The position numbers were made by a program, and so were the translations under genes. 64,000 nucleotides of DNA, taken from positions 1 through 64,000 of the forward strand of contig JBBRQC010000005.1 in the NCBI GenBank assembly GCA_038227135.1. Reading direction: 5' to 3'. Positions 44,211 through 54,805 of the stretch are shown here, in pieces. The notes under the pieces are model-generated. The model was not told where the DNA came from, ran no database searches, and worked only from the letters and a program-made list of their open reading frames with translations. Every line of letters starts with the position of its first letter. Position 1 is the first letter of the stretch. Source of the DNA: UBA4720 sp038227135. Its GTDB lineage: Bacteria > Gemmatimonadota > Gemmatimonadetes > Gemmatimonadales > Gemmatimonadaceae.

Positions 44211-46149
44211 ACGGATCGTTCTCGGGCACGGAACGAATGCTGGCCGCCAGCGGACGCTGCGCCGGCTGCGCGGGAATGACCTTCCGGAACTGGGAGCTGA
44301 AATACGCCTTTACGTCATTCGGGCGCGCGAGCAATGTCGCGTTGCGCGCGCGAACCACTTCCTGCTCCGTATATAGCGCGGTGATTTCCTGAACCCAGGG
44401 CAGCGTAATCGTGGGGTCGAGCGGCCTCAACGCGCGAAGGATCGCCGCCTCGAGTGAAACCTCACTCGATTGCGGATAGCGCTCCGAGCCCTCGCGACCC
44501 TGCATCACTGCCGGACGAGGGAAGCGCACGAAAATCGGCTGCGTAAAATGTGGGTGGCGAATCATCAACTGTCCCTTCTCCAGTGTCGCGAGCTTGGTTC
44601 TCGTCGCCGGGCTCAGCACCGCATACCCGGGCGTCGAAAGCTCGTCGGGATCCATCCGTCCGAAGAGCGCCGTACCAGAGTTGCCGACGACGCGGCGGTG
44701 CACCTGCGACCGGAATTGCTGGGCGCTGAAGAGCACCAGGCCCAGGTAACGGCCTCGCTCCGCGATATCGAGCAACATTTTCCGGACGTAAGTATCCGGT
44801 CCATCGCCCGGCGCGTACTTGTTGAGCTCGTCGACGAACACCACGAGGTGTTTGACGCCGAGGTCCCTTCGTTCCAGATGCTCGCGCAGCTTGGAGACGA
44901 TGCGGGCGAAGATGAGATCCTGCGCATCTTCCTCGAGGTTGGCGACGTCCACTACGTACACCGTCTTTTCCTCAAAGCTCCCGAACGGGAGGTCACTCAC
45001 CGCTCCGGAATCGGTCACCAGCCCGGCGCACCGGGTGGAGATGTTGGACAGCCGGTTCCGGACCTTTCGGATGGTCGCCACGTGGTGAGTACGCCAGCTC
45101 TCTCCGTTCCTCTTTTCCAGTCCCTGCAGAACGTCCCTGAACCAGGCGTCCAGATCGGCGAACGACTCCACGCTGTGATTTTTCGCGAGCACTCCGTCCG
45201 CGGCAAACTCCTTGTCGACCACGTTCTCCGTGATGAAATCAATCAGCGCGTCGGCCTTCGCATCGATGTCATCCTTGTTGAGGAGCACCTCCGCGTACTG
45301 CAGAACCTCCCGCAACCCCCACGTCAGCGGAGTTACATTGTCCAGCAGCTCCTCGTTGTTCCTGAACGTGTTGAGCGCGAGTCCCTTCGCCGTGTACGGC
45401 GCGAAGTATTCGACTTTCGAAAACGGCTTCGCCTCTACACCCAGCTTCTCGTAGAGAGCTTCGTCGGTCTTCTCGACCTTGCCCGGCTGGTCTAGGTAGC
45501 AGAGGTCGGGGCCCTTGACGTTGAAGCAGACAGCGGCAATCGACCCCTTCTCCTCGGGGAAGTGCGTGAACAGCGACGCGAGCAGCCACTCCACCGCGCT
45601 CGTCTTGGTCGCCAGCCCCGACACACCGGTGATGTTGAGGTGCGCCGCCTCGGGACCAAGTAGAAAGTCCGCGTCGAGGTAGATCACGGCGTCGGTTCCT
45701 CCGGCGCGATACACGCCGACGGGAATTCCGGTGTTGGCGCCTTCCTTCAAATAGCTGTCCATCCGGAGCGCAACGTGCACATCCGCTTCCTCGGCCAGGA
45801 AAACCTGTCCCATCGGCACGGGCTGAAGCGGCTCTTCGGGAATCTGCCTCAGCACCGCCGCGGTATAGAGCCGGATTTCCGCTCTCTCCGTCGAGGCGAA
45901 TCCCGCCTGCGTCGGCGATCCGTCGTGGCCAAGCACGTCGTGCATCGGAGACTGCAGGTCGGTGTAGCTGAATCCTTCGACGACGATCCCATAGATCCGC
46001 GGGATTTGTCCATCCATCGGCTGCGCGCCATCCACGCGCACTATCGTTCCGATGCCCACCGGCGAATTGATCGCCGTCCAGAAATGGAATTCGTGCGGGG
46101 TGTTGGGCTTCCGTTCCGTTGCGACTACTCGTCCAAGCGCTTCGCTCAT
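44200..46149 (-). CDS. herA: HerA-type hexameric ATPase/DNA translocase
   Basis: 649 residues. N-terminal HAS-barrel-like domain (1-150, with GIGTIVRVDG), then a FtsK/HerA ATPase core. The P-loop is atypical: GVSGLATKTS at 175-184 in place of G-x4-GK[ST]; such loops occur in a bacterial HerA subgroup. Walker B is HLVVFVDELNKYAP, and FSAQQFRSQVHRRVV plus GNSGTALFGRMD fit the HerA sensor/Arg-finger region. The start ATG 46149 overlaps nurA's stop (ATGA); the frame is open to 46320. In archaea HerA pumps DNA ends to NurA for 5' strand resection after Mre11-Rad50. Confidence 0.88.
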   Translation of the reverse strand: MSEALGRVVATERKPNTPHEFHFWTAINSPVGIGTIVRVDGAQPMDGQIPRIYGIVVEGFSYTDLQSPMHDVLGHDGSPTQAGFASTERAEIRLYTAAVLRQIPEEPLQPVPMGQVFLAEEADVHVALRMDSYLKEGANTGIPVGVYRAGGTDAVIYLDADFLLGPEAAHLNITGVSGLATKTSAVEWLLASLFTHFPEEKGSIAAVCFNVKGPDLCYLDQPGKVEKTDEALYEKLGVEAKPFSKVEYFAPYTAKGLALNTFRNNEELLDNVTPLTWGLREVLQYAEVLLNKDDIDAKADALIDFITENVVDKEFAADGVLAKNHSVESFADLDAWFRDVLQGLEKRNGESWRTHHVATIRKVRNRLSNISTRCAGLVTDSGAVSDLPFGSFEEKTVYVVDVANLEEDAQDLIFARIVSKLREHLERRDLGVKHLVVFVDELNKYAPGDGPDTYVRKMLLDIAERGRYLGLVLFSAQQFRSQVHRRVVGNSGTALFGRMDPDELSTPGYAVLSPATRTKLATLEKGQLMIRHPHFTQPIFVRFPRPAVMQGREGSERYPQSSEVSLEAAILRALRPLDPTITLPWVQEITALYTEQEVVRARNATLLARPNDVKAYFSSQFRKVIPAQPAQRPLAASIRSVPENDPYGF

Positions 46150-47147
46150 GAAATTGCTCTCAGGAATTCTTCGCAGTCTCTGACTCCGTACGCGAGCTTG
46201 TCCCACCGTCCGTCGGGGAGTGAAAGCGGAGTCGTCTCCGCCATTATCCATCTGGATATTTCGTTGGCGCGGTCGGAAGCACGCTCCCGCTCGGCGACTT
46301 CCACGCGGACCAGTCCCCACAGCGGGTCGCGGCCTTCGGCGCCCCGCAGCCGGAGATACCAGCTCATTACAGAATTCCGCGACCGGGGCGAGACACGAAA
46401 CACCGAAGACCGCTCGCCCTTTCGCAGGCCGAGCACGATTCGGAGAGCGTCACCCTCGACGTAAAGCGTGCGATGGCTCTTGATCACGCCAACCGCCAGC
46501 GGCGACGATGCGACGCTCGCGGTTCTGCTGATTCCGCCATCGATGAAGATCGGAGATTCGCCGTTTGCGCACCACGCTTCTGCCAACCGATCCTCGAGCT
46601 GCTCGCGTTGCTGATCGACGGCGCGAGTCGCGCGCTCGAGCAGTACCGCGGGATGCTGGCTCGGATACTCGCCGCTCTTGTCCGGCGTCGAGGTGTCAAC
46701 GATCTGCCAGCTCGTCTGAGCAGCTTCGGCGCTCAAATCGGCGAGGGCAGGCAGATACCGCAGCGGCAGATATATCTTCCGCTCCACGCGCGGCGGCTGG
46801 TGTCCCCACGTCGTCATCCGCCGGTCGACCCGGACTCTCACGGCCGCCGAAACCGTGCCGATAACGATGGGCATTCCACTATGATGCGCGACGATCTGCA
46901 CCCTCTGCGTCCCGTCGAGGAAAGCCCCGAATCCCGACTTCGCCTCGGGAGAGAAATCCGGAACGCGCGCCACGCGCAACACAGTTCCCTCGATGACGGT
47001 CGCGGCGCGCAGCGCCGGCGGATCGCTGGTGGCGAGCGGCTCGACAGACCCGGGACCATCCATCACGCTCACTCCCGGAAGCTGGCGCATCAGCAACCGA
47101 AGCGCGGCCCGACTCGGCGCGTCCGGACCTGAGTTCCTTACCGGCAC
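46146..47147 (-). CDS. nurA: NurA-family 5'-3' nuclease
   Basis: 333 residues. RNase H-like NurA features: FLDGTQR with Asp78, IFIDGGIS with Asp203 and VGVIKSHRTLY at 219-229, later SWYLRLRG and the Asp/Glu of WGLVRVEVAE. This is the order seen in bacterial NurA proteins that pair with HerA. Start is GTG 47147, with GGAG 9 nt upstream in the preceding stop. It ends by overlapping herA. NurA works inside the HerA hexamer ring as a dimer, degrading DNA ends. Confidence 0.85.
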   Translation of the reverse strand: MPVRNSGPDAPSRAALRLLMRQLPGVSVMDGPGSVEPLATSDPPALRAATVIEGTVLRVARVPDFSPEAKSGFGAFLDGTQRVQIVAHHSGMPIVIGTVSAAVRVRVDRRMTTWGHQPPRVERKIYLPLRYLPALADLSAEAAQTSWQIVDTSTPDKSGEYPSQHPAVLLERATRAVDQQREQLEDRLAEAWCANGESPIFIDGGISRTASVASSPLAVGVIKSHRTLYVEGDALRIVLGLRKGERSSVFRVSPRSRNSVMSWYLRLRGAEGRDPLWGLVRVEVAERERASDRANEISRWIMAETTPLSLPDGRWDKLAYGVRDCEEFLRAIS

Positions 47148-47153
47148 CGGCGG

Positions 47154-47432
47154 CTACTCCAGCCCGATATCCCACGCCTGCTCGAGGTCCTTCTTCGAGT
47201 AGGCGCGGAAGGCGGTGAGCGTATGGGTCGACTTGATGCCCGGAACCACCGTGACCTCCTCGGTCACGATGCGGGCGATCGCCTCGTGCTCGGCGACTTC
47301 TATCATCGCGACCAGATCCCATTCGCCCGAAACCGAATAGACCTGCGAAACGCCATCTATTCCCGCCAGTTTGGTGGCGCATTTCGCGATCTGCTGCGGC
47401 TCGGCCTTGATCAATACGATGGCGGTAATCAT
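47154..47432 (-). CDS. stand-alone Lrp/AsnC effector-binding (RAM) domain
   Basis: 92 residues with no HTH domain. MITAIVLIKAEPQQIAKCAT, VYSVSGEWDLVAMIEVAE and VPGIKSTHTLTAFRAYSK match the ligand-binding alpha/beta RAM domain of Lrp/AsnC regulators (GxxDxV/L motif as GEWDLV). Such proteins usually form dimers to octamers and bind amino acids. The ORF starts at 47528, but ATG 47432 gives the standard N-terminus. It is the first gene of the nurA operon, 6 nt before nurA. Confidence 0.85.
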   Translation of the reverse strand: MITAIVLIKAEPQQIAKCATKLAGIDGVSQVYSVSGEWDLVAMIEVAEHEAIARIVTEEVTVVPGIKSTHTLTAFRAYSKKDLEQAWDIGLE

Positions 47433-47542
47433 GGGGGCCCCGATGCTGCTATCTTTGGTGAGCGGCGTCGCCGCGAGAGGTGAGACATATAACGATACCG
47501 GCGCGGCAGACACTACGCCACGTTGCAAAATAGAGGTTTAGG

Positions 47543-49177
47543 ATGTTGGAATCGGAGGAAGTCGGAGAGCGCCCTTCCGGACAAACGGGCCGCCACCAGA
47601 ATCTGGTCTACACCCTTCCGCATACGACCGAGTCGATTGCGGAATTTCTGCCTCCGGCGCTCACCCGCGTAGATCCCGCTGCCGGAGGTACGCAGGTCGT
47701 CGTCGTGACTCGCGATGCGGAGACTGCGTTGACCATCTCCGAGACCGTTCTGCGCCTTACTGGTTCGGCCGGAATCGAGGTCGTTCCCGTCACCAACGCC
47801 TTACGTGCCGCGCGGATCTTCAACGCGCGCCCGGTGCTCGCCGTTGCCGGGAGCGCGGCAGAGCTCGGCGGGCTCGTCCGCGCGTCTCTGCTGAAGGTCG
47901 ATTCCGTAAAAACGGTCGTTCTTGCATGGGCTGACGACATACTCGAGGAGGGGCCCGAGTCAGTCGCCGCTCTCGAGGCGCTACTGAGCGAGCTCGGCGA
48001 GGCGAGCCGAGTGATCGTGGTGCGCAAAGTCACTCCAGTAGTCGAGAACCTGGTCGAGCGATATGCCCGGAGGGCGAGGCAGGTGAGTCCGCCGGAAACC
48101 GAAGTGCCGCAGATGCCGGAGAATTACGAGCTTCCGATCGTCAGGCATGTCACGGTTAGCCCCAGCGCCAGACCCGCCGCACTGAGACGCCTGCTCGACG
48201 ACCTCAACCCGCCTTCGGCGGTTATTGTGGCGCGTGACGGTCCGACCGTCGAAAGCGCGAAGCAGACTCTTCGCACCCTCGGTTATCACGATGACGACCC
48301 CAACGTTCGAGTTACTCAGACCGACTTCGGGGGTCCGGCACACGCGGTGATTTTCTTCCAGCCTCCAGTCACGCCCGCGGAGCTCCAGAGCGCCGCCCAG
48401 GCAAAACCAGTTCAGGTCGTGGTGCTGGCCAGGCCTGGCGAGATCGCGTGGCTCAGGGAGCTGACGGGTGGACGGCTCGCGCCTCTCAATCTCGCGGGGC
48501 CGGAGCGCCGGGCGCATGATCGCGAGGCCGCCGTTCGACAGGAGTTGAGGGCAGTCCTGGATCGCGGCGTTCCACCGCGTGAGATCATTGCGCTGGAGCC
48601 GCTGCTCGAGGAGTTCGACGCCTCGGAGCTCGCCGCCGCGGCCTTGTACCTGCTCGAGCGCGAGCGCGCCCAGCGACGCGCGGCCGCCGAGAACGCTGCG
48701 CCGGCCGCCAAGCCGCGGCCGACGGATGTCGATCGACCCGGCGCCGCAACGGGGGGAATGACGCGCCTGTTCATGACGATTGGGACGCGCGACGGAGTCA
48801 AGGTCGGCGATCTGATGGGCGTCATCGCCGGCGAGGGCGGTATTGCCGGCGATCACGTCGGCAAGATCGACCTTCGCGAGAGCCATGCTCTGGTCGAGGT
48901 CGCGGATGCCGATGCAGCAGGCGTCATCACCCGAGTCAACGGCGCGATGATCCGGGGCCGACGCGTGGTGGTGCGCGGAGAGCGCGACAAGGAGGAAAGA
49001 GACCGTTCTGCAAGCAGTCCGAGAGGTGATCGTCCGGATCGCGCTGCGCCTCGCGATCGCGGACCTCGTGATCGCGGTGCGCCGCCGAGAGGCCGGCCCG
49101 GCGCCCCACGTCGTGGCGGACCGCCGGACCGATCGAGCCGCGGAGGTCCTCCCCGTAGAGATCGCGACCGGTCGTGA
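47543..49177 (+). CDS. DEAD-box-like pseudo-helicase with DbpA RNA-binding domain and Arg/Gly tail
   Basis: 544 residues. Residues 20-350 follow the layout of two RecA-like domains of DEAD-box helicases: VVVVTRDAETALTISETVL for motif Ia region, VVLAWADDIL at 125-134 at the DEAD site, and SPSARPAALRRLLDDL plus AVIVARDGPTVESAKQ for the second domain. Q motif, Walker A and the catalytic D-E-A-D are missing, so it is not an ATPase by sequence. Residues 406-479 are a good DbpA RNA-binding domain (RLFMTIGTRDGVKVGDLMG...IRGRRVVV). Residues 480-544 are Arg/Gly/Asp-rich, typical of RNA-binding tails. It may act as an rRNA-binding scaffold. Divergent from the nurA operon; its stop overlaps tdk (GTGA). 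Confidence 0.85.
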   Translation: MLESEEVGERPSGQTGRHQNLVYTLPHTTESIAEFLPPALTRVDPAAGGTQVVVVTRDAETALTISETVLRLTGSAGIEVVPVTNALRAARIFNARPVLAVAGSAAELGGLVRASLLKVDSVKTVVLAWADDILEEGPESVAALEALLSELGEASRVIVVRKVTPVVENLVERYARRARQVSPPETEVPQMPENYELPIVRHVTVSPSARPAALRRLLDDLNPPSAVIVARDGPTVESAKQTLRTLGYHDDDPNVRVTQTDFGGPAHAVIFFQPPVTPAELQSAAQAKPVQVVVLARPGEIAWLRELTGGRLAPLNLAGPERRAHDREAAVRQELRAVLDRGVPPREIIALEPLLEEFDASELAAAALYLLERERAQRRAAAENAAPAAKPRPTDVDRPGAATGGMTRLFMTIGTRDGVKVGDLMGVIAGEGGIAGDHVGKIDLRESHALVEVADADAAGVITRVNGAMIRGRRVVVRGERDKEERDRSASSPRGDRPDRAAPRDRGPRDRGAPPRGRPGAPRRGGPPDRSSRGGPPRRDRDRS

Positions 49178-49794
49178 GCGGACCGAGCGGACCATTCCAC
49201 CAGGCCGGTGGATGGATTGAGGTCATCGCCGGGGTAATGTTCAGCGGCAAGAGCGAGGAGCTGATTCGCCGAGTGCGCCGGGCGATAATCGCGCGGAAGC
49301 GCGTGCAGGTCTTCAAGTCGCACCTCGACGCTCGCTACGCAGGCATCTATACGGTCTCGAGCCACGACGGCCGCACTGTCGAGGCAATCCCCGCGGACTC
49401 GGCCGGCCAAATCGCGCAGCAGATAGACCCGATGGCGCACGTGGTCGCGATCGACGAAGCCCAGTTCATGGATCGGGGAATCGTCCCGCTGGTGACGTCT
49501 CTGGCGGGCAGGGGCCGGCGCGTAATCGTCGCCGGAACTGACACGGATTTCCGTGGCGAGCCCTTCGGCGCGATGCCCGAGCTGATGGCGATCGCGGAAG
49601 TGGTCGATAAGCTTCACGCGATCTGCGTCCTGTGCGGAGGCCCAGCCAGCCGCAATCAACGGCTGATCGGTGGACGTCCCGCGCCCTACAATTCCCCCCA
49701 GATCATGGTCGGTGGTACGGAGTCGTACGAAGCGCGGTGCAGAATGTGCCATACAGTTCCAGCCGGCGACGCTGCCCAGGTAGCACTGCTCTAA
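49174..49794 (+). CDS. tdk: thymidine kinase
   Basis: 206 residues. P-loop FSGKSEEL at 23-30, Walker B AIDEAQF, lasso GTDTDFRGEPFG and a structural zinc: CVLCGG plus CRMCHT. Type II (TK1-like) thymidine kinase that phosphorylates dT. GTG 49174 overlaps the pseudo-helicase stop. The 12-residue GSGPFHQ-type N-terminus is longer than usual, so a start further in is possible. Confidence 0.94.
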   Translation: MSGPSGPFHQAGGWIEVIAGVMFSGKSEELIRRVRRAIIARKRVQVFKSHLDARYAGIYTVSSHDGRTVEAIPADSAGQIAQQIDPMAHVVAIDEAQFMDRGIVPLVTSLAGRGRRVIVAGTDTDFRGEPFGAMPELMAIAEVVDKLHAICVLCGGPASRNQRLIGGRPAPYNSPQIMVGGTESYEARCRMCHTVPAGDAAQVALL

Positions 49795-49906
49795 CAAGCT
49801 CAGCAGTAGGCTGGGGTCGCAACCAGCAGTTTACGCGTGACAGGTATGGAGGAACTTCCTATCTTGGCCGCGCAGGCTTGGTAAACCACCTCAAATCCTT
49901 TGACAG

Positions 49907-50578
49907 ATGATTCGCATTGGACTGACAGGAAATATCGCGAGCGGAAAGTCAGAGGTTGCAAAAATGCTCGCCGGTCGCGGCGCTACCGTGATAGATGCGG
50001 ACCTGTTGGCGCGTGAAGCAGTCGAACCGGAGACGCAGGCCCTCAGAGACATCGTGAAGCGATGGGGCAAGGACGTCCTGAATGCGGATGGCAGCCTCGA
50101 CCGCGCGGCCCTTCGGCGGATCGTCTTCGCGGATCAGAGTGAGCTGGACGCGCTGAACCGAATGGTCCACCCGGGTGTGACGCGTCTGCGGGACCGGGAA
50201 ATCGCCCACGCCAGAGAGCGCGGAGATCCGATCGTCATCTGCGTCATTCCTCTCTTGTTCGAGCGGAATATCGTCGACGAGTTCGACGCAATCGTGCTCG
50301 TCGATTCTCCACGCCCGTTGAGGCTCGAGCGCCTGGTTGCAACCCGGGGGATGGAGGCGACCGACGCGATGAACATGATCGCCTCACAGATGCCCGCCGA
50401 GCTCAAGAGCGCGCGCGCTGATTACGTGATCGAGAACAATGGCTCACTCCAGGACCTCGAGCGCGACGTGAATGCGCTGTGGAGCTCCCTTCAGCGAGAT
50501 GCTCAACGCACGAACCCGCTCGCAGGGAAAACCGCGGTCGAGTACGTAGAGGCACACAGCGAAGCCGGCGTTTCTTGA
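49907..50578 (+). CDS. coaE: dephospho-CoA kinase
   Basis: 223 residues catalysing the last step of CoA synthesis. P-loop GNIASGKSEV near residue 6, VIDADLLAREAVEP, the CoA-binding block HPGVTRLRDREIA and VIPLLFER are all present. The start has a weak ribosome site. It lies 112 bp after tdk with no hairpin between, so co-transcription is possible. Confidence 0.95.
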   Translation: MIRIGLTGNIASGKSEVAKMLAGRGATVIDADLLAREAVEPETQALRDIVKRWGKDVLNADGSLDRAALRRIVFADQSELDALNRMVHPGVTRLRDREIAHARERGDPIVICVIPLLFERNIVDEFDAIVLVDSPRPLRLERLVATRGMEATDAMNMIASQMPAELKSARADYVIENNGSLQDLERDVNALWSSLQRDAQRTNPLAGKTAVEYVEAHSEAGVS

Positions 50579-50658
50579 CTCTCCTTTAGACCGCCGATAG
50601 ACTTCGCGCCCGGCGTCCGGACCGCGCCGGCGAAAATCACGATCACAGCGGAGCAGAA

Positions 50659-51048
50659 GTGGCAAATATTCCCGGCGATCTCCTCTACACCGAAGAGCAC
50701 GAGTACGTCCGCAAGGGAAAGAACGCCGGGGATCCCGTCGAGATCGGCATCACCGATTACGCTCAGGGCGAGCTCGGCGATATCGTCTACATAGAGCTGC
50801 CGAAGGTCGGAACGAAGTTCGGAAAGCACGACGTCTTCGGAACCATCGAAGCGGTGAAGGCGGTGTCGGAGCTCTTCTCGCCAGTTGCTGGCGAAATCGT
50901 CGCCATCAATGACCGGCTCGACAAGGAGCCGGCGCTCGTGAATACCGACCCCTATGGCGCGGGGTGGATGATCAGAATCAAGCCGAGCGATCCGTCAGCT
51001 GTTGACGCGCTGATGAAATCGGACGCCTACAAGGCGCACATCGGCTAG
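50659..51048 (+). CDS. gcvH: glycine cleavage system H protein
   Basis: 129 residues. The lipoyl carrier: Lys67 within GTIEAVKAVSELFSPV is the lipoylation site. Start is GTG 50659. N-terminal IPGDLLYTEEHEYVRKG is the family opening. It shuttles the aminomethyl group among P, T and L proteins. gcvP lies convergent just downstream; gcvT is not in the window. Confidence 0.96.
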   Translation: MANIPGDLLYTEEHEYVRKGKNAGDPVEIGITDYAQGELGDIVYIELPKVGTKFGKHDVFGTIEAVKAVSELFSPVAGEIVAINDRLDKEPALVNTDPYGAGWMIRIKPSDPSAVDALMKSDAYKAHIG

Positions 51049-51063
51049 CACCCACCCGCATGT

Positions 51064-53982
<2,919 letters not shown>

Positions 53983-53983
53983 A

Positions 53984-54004
53984 AGAGTGACAATTTAACA
54001 CTCT
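53984..54004. promoter_or_regulatory. 21-bp dyad filling the gcvP/lipM intergenic gap
   Basis: AGAGTG (53984-53989) and CACTCT (53999-54004) are perfect inverted arms around a 9-bp ACAATTTAA centre. It is exactly the 22-bp space between the two start codons. Neither gene has a ribosome site within it, so both messages may be leaderless, or promoters lie inside the opposite coding region. The symmetry suggests a shared operator. Confidence 0.5.
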
Positions 54005-54805
54005 ATGCACCTCCGGCGAAGTTACGGACGCTGGCGACTTCTCCTCGCTCCGCCACGCTCGGGCGCCGAGAACATGGCGCGGGACATGGCGTTGCAGGCG
54101 CGCGCCGCCGAGACTTCCGAGACAGTGTTCAGTGTTTACTCGTGGACGCGTCCGACTCTCTCATTCGGCAGGCATCAGCCCGCCATCGGCCTCTACGACC
54201 TCGAGAGGATTCGGTCTGCCGCGCTCGACGTCGTGCGGAGACCAACGGGTGGCCGCGCAATTCTCCACAATCGCGAAGTGACCTACAGCGTGACGGCGCC
54301 CATCGACGACGCGGAGACGCTTCGGGAAGCGTACTCGCGCATCAATCGGATCCTGCTCGACGGTCTCGCACGACTGGGCGTAGTTGCCGGGATTGCCGCT
54401 CCCGCCGAACGGGCGCCCACACCCAGCATTCGTCCCTGCTTCGAGACCCCGGGTGAAGGCGAGCTCGTCGCCGACGGCGGCAAGCTCGTAGGCAGCGCGC
54501 AGTGGCGCGAGGGCGGCGCATTGTTGCAGCATGGCTCCATCCTCGTCGAGGATGATCAGTCTTCGCTCAACTCCTTCGCGGCGGACGTCATGGATGAATC
54601 GTTCAGCCCGACCGGACAACCCGCAACGCTCGCGGCCTTGCTGGGTCGCGCGCCAGACTCTCGGGAAGTGGCGAGCGCGATGTTCGACGCGGTCCGGTCG
54701 CTCGAGGATCCGAACGCAATCGAGCTCGGCGAAGACGAAATCCGCGCGGACGCCTTGAGCCACCTACCGCGCTTTCTCGACGAGAAATGGACGTGGCGCC
54801 GGTGA
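54005..54805 (+). CDS. lipM: LipM-like octanoyl/lipoyl transferase (LplA superfamily)
   Basis: 266 residues. Core RRPTGGRAILHNREVTYS (about 78-95), the acyl-acceptor Cys145 in PCFETPGEGEL and Lys160 in GGKLVGSAQWR match LipM/LipL-type amidotransferases, where that Cys forms the acyl-enzyme. It transfers octanoate or lipoate to GcvH and other E2 proteins. Nearness to gcvH/gcvP fits this. LplA with ATP use is the alternative. Confidence 0.85.
   Translation: MHLRRSYGRWRLLLAPPRSGAENMARDMALQARAAETSETVFSVYSWTRPTLSFGRHQPAIGLYDLERIRSAALDVVRRPTGGRAILHNREVTYSVTAPIDDAETLREAYSRINRILLDGLARLGVVAGIAAPAERAPTPSIRPCFETPGEGELVADGGKLVGSAQWREGGALLQHGSILVEDDQSSLNSFAADVMDESFSPTGQPATLAALLGRAPDSREVASAMFDAVRSLEDPNAIELGEDEIRADALSHLPRFLDEKWTWRR

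Noticed and set aside
44200..46149. Conjugative transfer (VirB4/TraG) ATPase
   Set aside because: No conjugation genes nearby, and adjacency to NurA plus HAS-barrel-like N-terminus favours HerA.
47981..49195. 404-codon minus-strand frame under the pseudo-helicase
   Set aside because: It is a GC-driven shadow with no recognisable domain; the plus-strand frame has the DbpA domain.
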